DNA of 63,945 nucleotides, taken from positions 1 through 63,945 of the forward strand of contig JARLGV010000068.1 of the NCBI GenBank assembly GCA_031292555.1. The letters are read 5' to 3'. A program made the position numbers and the translations under genes. Below, piece after piece: positions 61,914 through 63,945 of this stretch (position 1 is the stretch's first letter; each line of letters starts with the position of its first letter). The notes below the pieces were generated by a model. The model was not told the origin of the DNA and did not search any database. It was given only the letters and a program-made list of their open reading frames with translations. The DNA comes from Fimbriimonas sp. (GTDB lineage: Bacteria > Armatimonadota > Fimbriimonadia > Fimbriimonadales > Fimbriimonadaceae).

Positions 61914-63505
61914 GGATTCTAGTCGCCGACGATGACGAGGTCTCCGCAGAGATCCTCATTCAGAGCCTGAGCTCGATGAATCACGACGTGGTCTTCGCGA
62001 GCAACGGCGCCGAGGCATGGAGCCTTCTCCAAAAGGAACCGTTCCGGGTCGTCATTCTTGACTGGATGATGCCGGAGATGGATGGCATGGAGGTCTGCCG
62101 AAGCATCCGCGCGATGCAGGCCAACAGCTACACGTATATCATCCTGCTTACCGGGCGCACGGACCGCAAGGATCGCTTGGAGGCTCTGGAAGGCGGCGCC
62201 GACGACTTCTTGACCAAGCCGCTCGACCATGGCGAGCTTGTGGCGCGGCTGAACGTCGCGAATCGTATTCTAGAATCGGAGGAAGCGGTTCGTCGGACGA
62301 ATCGCGAGCTTCAGCAGGCGAGGCAGAATGAGATCGAACTTGGCGCGACGATCCAAAAGCGCCTGCTGTACCGACCGCCTCCTCGAACCACGAGCGCGAT
62401 CGAGACCGCAAGTCTAAGCATTCCGTCCCAGCAAGTCGACGGAGATTTCTGCGACTTCTTTACCCACGGCAGCAACCTGGTCGACGTGTTCGTCGGCGAC
62501 GTGATGGGCAAGGGCGTTCCGGCCGCCATGGTGGGCGCCGGAGTCAAGGCCGGTCTCCAGCGCTGCATGATCTCCCTGCTGACCCAGGGCGGATCGCCCG
62601 GGCTGCCTAGCCCAGAGAGGTTGATTCAGAGCCTGGACGAGTTGATTTGCGCAGAACTGATCGACCTTGGGACGTTCCTCACGCTTTGCTATGCGCGATT
62701 CGACGCGTCGACCGACACCCTCACCTACGTGAACTGCGGGCACCCGAAAATCGTTCTCTGGGACGCCTTGTCGGGCACTTGCTTCCTCCAGGACACCACG
62801 AATGTTCCGCTCGGTTTTTCGGGCTCCGAGTCGTATCAGCAGCACAGCGCCCGACTTCAGCCGGGAGACCTCCTGCTCTTCTACTCAGACGGCGTCACCG
62901 ACCTGAAACTTCCGGACGGAAAGCGGATGGGAATGTCGCGCTTTGCGGCCTGGGTCGAGGATCGCGGACACTTGCCGCTTGAGGAGTTTCTCTCCGAGGT
63001 ACGCGAGCTCAGGCGCGAAGGGCTTGAGGGACTTGGTGTCGGCGACGACTTCACGTGCGTGGCGATCCGCTACCGAGGGCTGGAGCAGGCAAGGGCCGGA
63101 TCCCTTCGCTTGTGGGCCGATTCGGGAAGCCTTCGAAAAGTGCGTAACTTCGTCAAAGGTGCGGCATCCAGTGCCAGATTCGGGTTTACGGCAGACGAGG
63201 TCAGCGCGCTTCTGCTTGGAGTGCAAGAGGCGGCGAGCAATGTGGTGCGCCACTCGCGGCCGGGGCACAAGGGAATTCCGATCGAAGTACGTCTATCTGC
63301 CAGCGATGGGTGGTTCAACGTCGATATGGTGTACCCAGGCGCCCACTTTGATCCTATCACAGTGCCCGATCCGGTCTTGGATGGCTCGAAAGACGGTGGG
63401 TTTGGGATTTCTATCATAAAAAAGTGCGTAGACGAGGTTGCATATCGTCTGGAAGGCCACCAAAATCTACTGACACTGAAAAAACGTGCTAACGTATTCA
63501 AATAG
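61910..63505 (+). CDS. Response regulator with PP2C (SpoIIE) phosphatase and anti-sigma kinase-like HATPase domain
   Basis: A 531-residue three-domain regulator. REC 1-120 has ILVADDDE and Asp51 in VVILDWMMPEMDG. The SpoIIE/RsbU-type PP2C domain (about 150-370) has VDGDFCDFF and VGDVMGKGVPAAM (metal Asp residues) and LLLFYSDGVTDL. The C-terminal HATPase (about 385-530) has VQEAASNVVRHS and DGGFGISIIK, like RsbW anti-sigma kinases. Opposing phosphatase and kinase functions in one chain mark a partner-switching module acting on the STAS protein encoded 3 bp downstream. Confidence 0.92.
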   Translation: MRILVADDDEVSAEILIQSLSSMNHDVVFASNGAEAWSLLQKEPFRVVILDWMMPEMDGMEVCRSIRAMQANSYTYIILLTGRTDRKDRLEALEGGADDFLTKPLDHGELVARLNVANRILESEEAVRRTNRELQQARQNEIELGATIQKRLLYRPPPRTTSAIETASLSIPSQQVDGDFCDFFTHGSNLVDVFVGDVMGKGVPAAMVGAGVKAGLQRCMISLLTQGGSPGLPSPERLIQSLDELICAELIDLGTFLTLCYARFDASTDTLTYVNCGHPKIVLWDALSGTCFLQDTTNVPLGFSGSESYQQHSARLQPGDLLLFYSDGVTDLKLPDGKRMGMSRFAAWVEDRGHLPLEEFLSEVRELRREGLEGLGVGDDFTCVAIRYRGLEQARAGSLRLWADSGSLRKVRNFVKGAASSARFGFTADEVSALLLGVQEAASNVVRHSRPGHKGIPIEVRLSASDGWFNVDMVYPGAHFDPITVPDPVLDGSKDGGFGISIIKKCVDEVAYRLEGHQNLLTLKKRANVFK

Positions 63506-63508
63506 GTT

Positions 63509-63844
63509 ATGACTATTACTCCAGAATCGATCCAACACGGACGCGCTCTCGTGCTGAGGGTCAATGCCGATAGCCTCGAAACGGACAACGTCGCAACCTT
63601 TCGTTCGGCGATGAGCCCATTGATGGACAAGTCCGCCCATTTCGTAATCGACCTGTCGGAAGTGGAGTTTATGGACAGCACCGGCTTGGGAGCCATGCTT
63701 TCTTGCTTGCGCAGCATCAAGGGCAAGGGCGGCACGCTCCGGCTCTGCAGCCTGTCCGCCGAGGTCAAACAGCTTTTCGAAATGGTCATGATGGATCGGG
63801 TATTCGAAATCTTCGAAACCCCAGAAGCCGCGCTGGCGAAGTAA
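63509..63844 (+). CDS. STAS-domain anti-sigma factor antagonist
   Basis: A 111-residue SpoIIAA/RsbV-type protein. VIDLSEVEFMDSTGLGAML carries the DSTGLG motif with Ser57 as the expected phosphorylation site. In partner switching the unphosphorylated form sequesters the anti-sigma kinase. The 3-bp gap to the REC-PP2C-HATPase gene indicates one operon. No sigma factor gene is visible nearby, so the target is open. Confidence 0.92.
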   Translation: MTITPESIQHGRALVLRVNADSLETDNVATFRSAMSPLMDKSAHFVIDLSEVEFMDSTGLGAMLSCLRSIKGKGGTLRLCSLSAEVKQLFEMVMMDRVFEIFETPEAALAK

Positions 63845-63857
63845 ACTCTAGTCTCGC

Positions 63858-63945
63858 GGAGAGATGGCAGAGTGGTCTATTGCGGCGGTCTTGAAAACCG
63901 CTGGGCAGCGATGTCCCAGGAGTTCGAATCTCCTTCTCTCCTCCA
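63858..63945 (+). tRNA. tRNA-Ser (anticodon UGA)
   Basis: An 88-nt tRNA with acceptor stem GGAGAGA / TCTCTCC, an anticodon loop CTTGAAA (anticodon TGA at 63892-63894, reading UCA), a long class II variable arm around CTGGGCAGCGATGTCCCAGG, a T-arm with GTTCGAATC, and a genome-encoded CCA that ends on the last base of the window. The long variable arm and the anticodon identify serine. Confidence 0.95.

Noticed and set aside
1-63945. CRISPR arrays, insertion sequences, phage genes and plasmid functions.
   Set aside because: No repeat-spacer pattern, transposase, integrase or phage structural gene was seen on either strand.

Overview
The window looks like chromosomal DNA of a free-living heterotroph from the Armatimonadota (Fimbriimonas-like). 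The main clue is two pseudopilins with the N-terminal pattern FTLIELLVVIAIIAILA followed by LFPVFAQAKAAAK and a C-terminal CDGH motif, a style abundant in that phylum. The assignment is an inference. Genes are dense and housekeeping-like. I saw no insertion sequence, phage gene or CRISPR array.

Layout. 1-9.6 kb: end of recN, two small envelope proteins, L-arabinose isomerase, a TraB/GumN protein, a DUF1272 zinc-binding protein, two medium-chain dehydrogenases, a GH9 glycosidase and a DinB protein. 9.6-12.2 kb: an orphan hybrid histidine kinase. 12.5-25.2 kb: the most distinctive region, with four paralogous flavin-dependent halogenase-like proteins in two subfamilies, two TPR-sulfotransferases, a NodB-like deacetylase and a PhyH-like protein, probably a biosynthetic cluster. 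25.3-28.1 kb: a duplicated pseudopilin plus lipoprotein cassette with matching promoters. 28.2-37.2 kb: thymidine phosphorylase, a secreted protein, a proteasomal ARC-type ATPase, a divergent DnaA-like protein next to a cluster of three DnaA boxes (candidate oriC), a metallophosphatase-tetrahaem cytochrome fusion, a DUF1573 protein, and prfB with its programmed frameshift. 37.4-42.0 kb: two tandem S53 (sedolisin) peptidases. 42-49.2 kb: membrane protein, Xaa-Pro aminopeptidase, DUF4434 protein, acyl-CoA dehydrogenase, glyS and an oligopeptide-type ABC ATPase. 49.4-55.9 kb: NarL-type regulator, pseudopilin-like protein, kbl with a helix-hairpin-helix partner, and a prpB-like lyase with two citrate synthase paralogues. 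56-63.9 kb: a membrane Ser/Thr kinase, an SDR protein, then a signalling operon (CHASE3-type hybrid kinase with two receivers and HPt; REC-PP2C-HATPase; STAS), ending in a complete tRNA-Ser(UGA).

Regulation visible in the sequence: many genes have a -10-like hexamer only 5-7 nt before the start codon and no Shine-Dalgarno, which suggests frequent leaderless mRNAs. The halogenase genes instead have short leaders containing hairpins. Strong intrinsic terminators follow the halogenase cluster and each S53 gene. All functional calls come from reading motifs; no database search was run.
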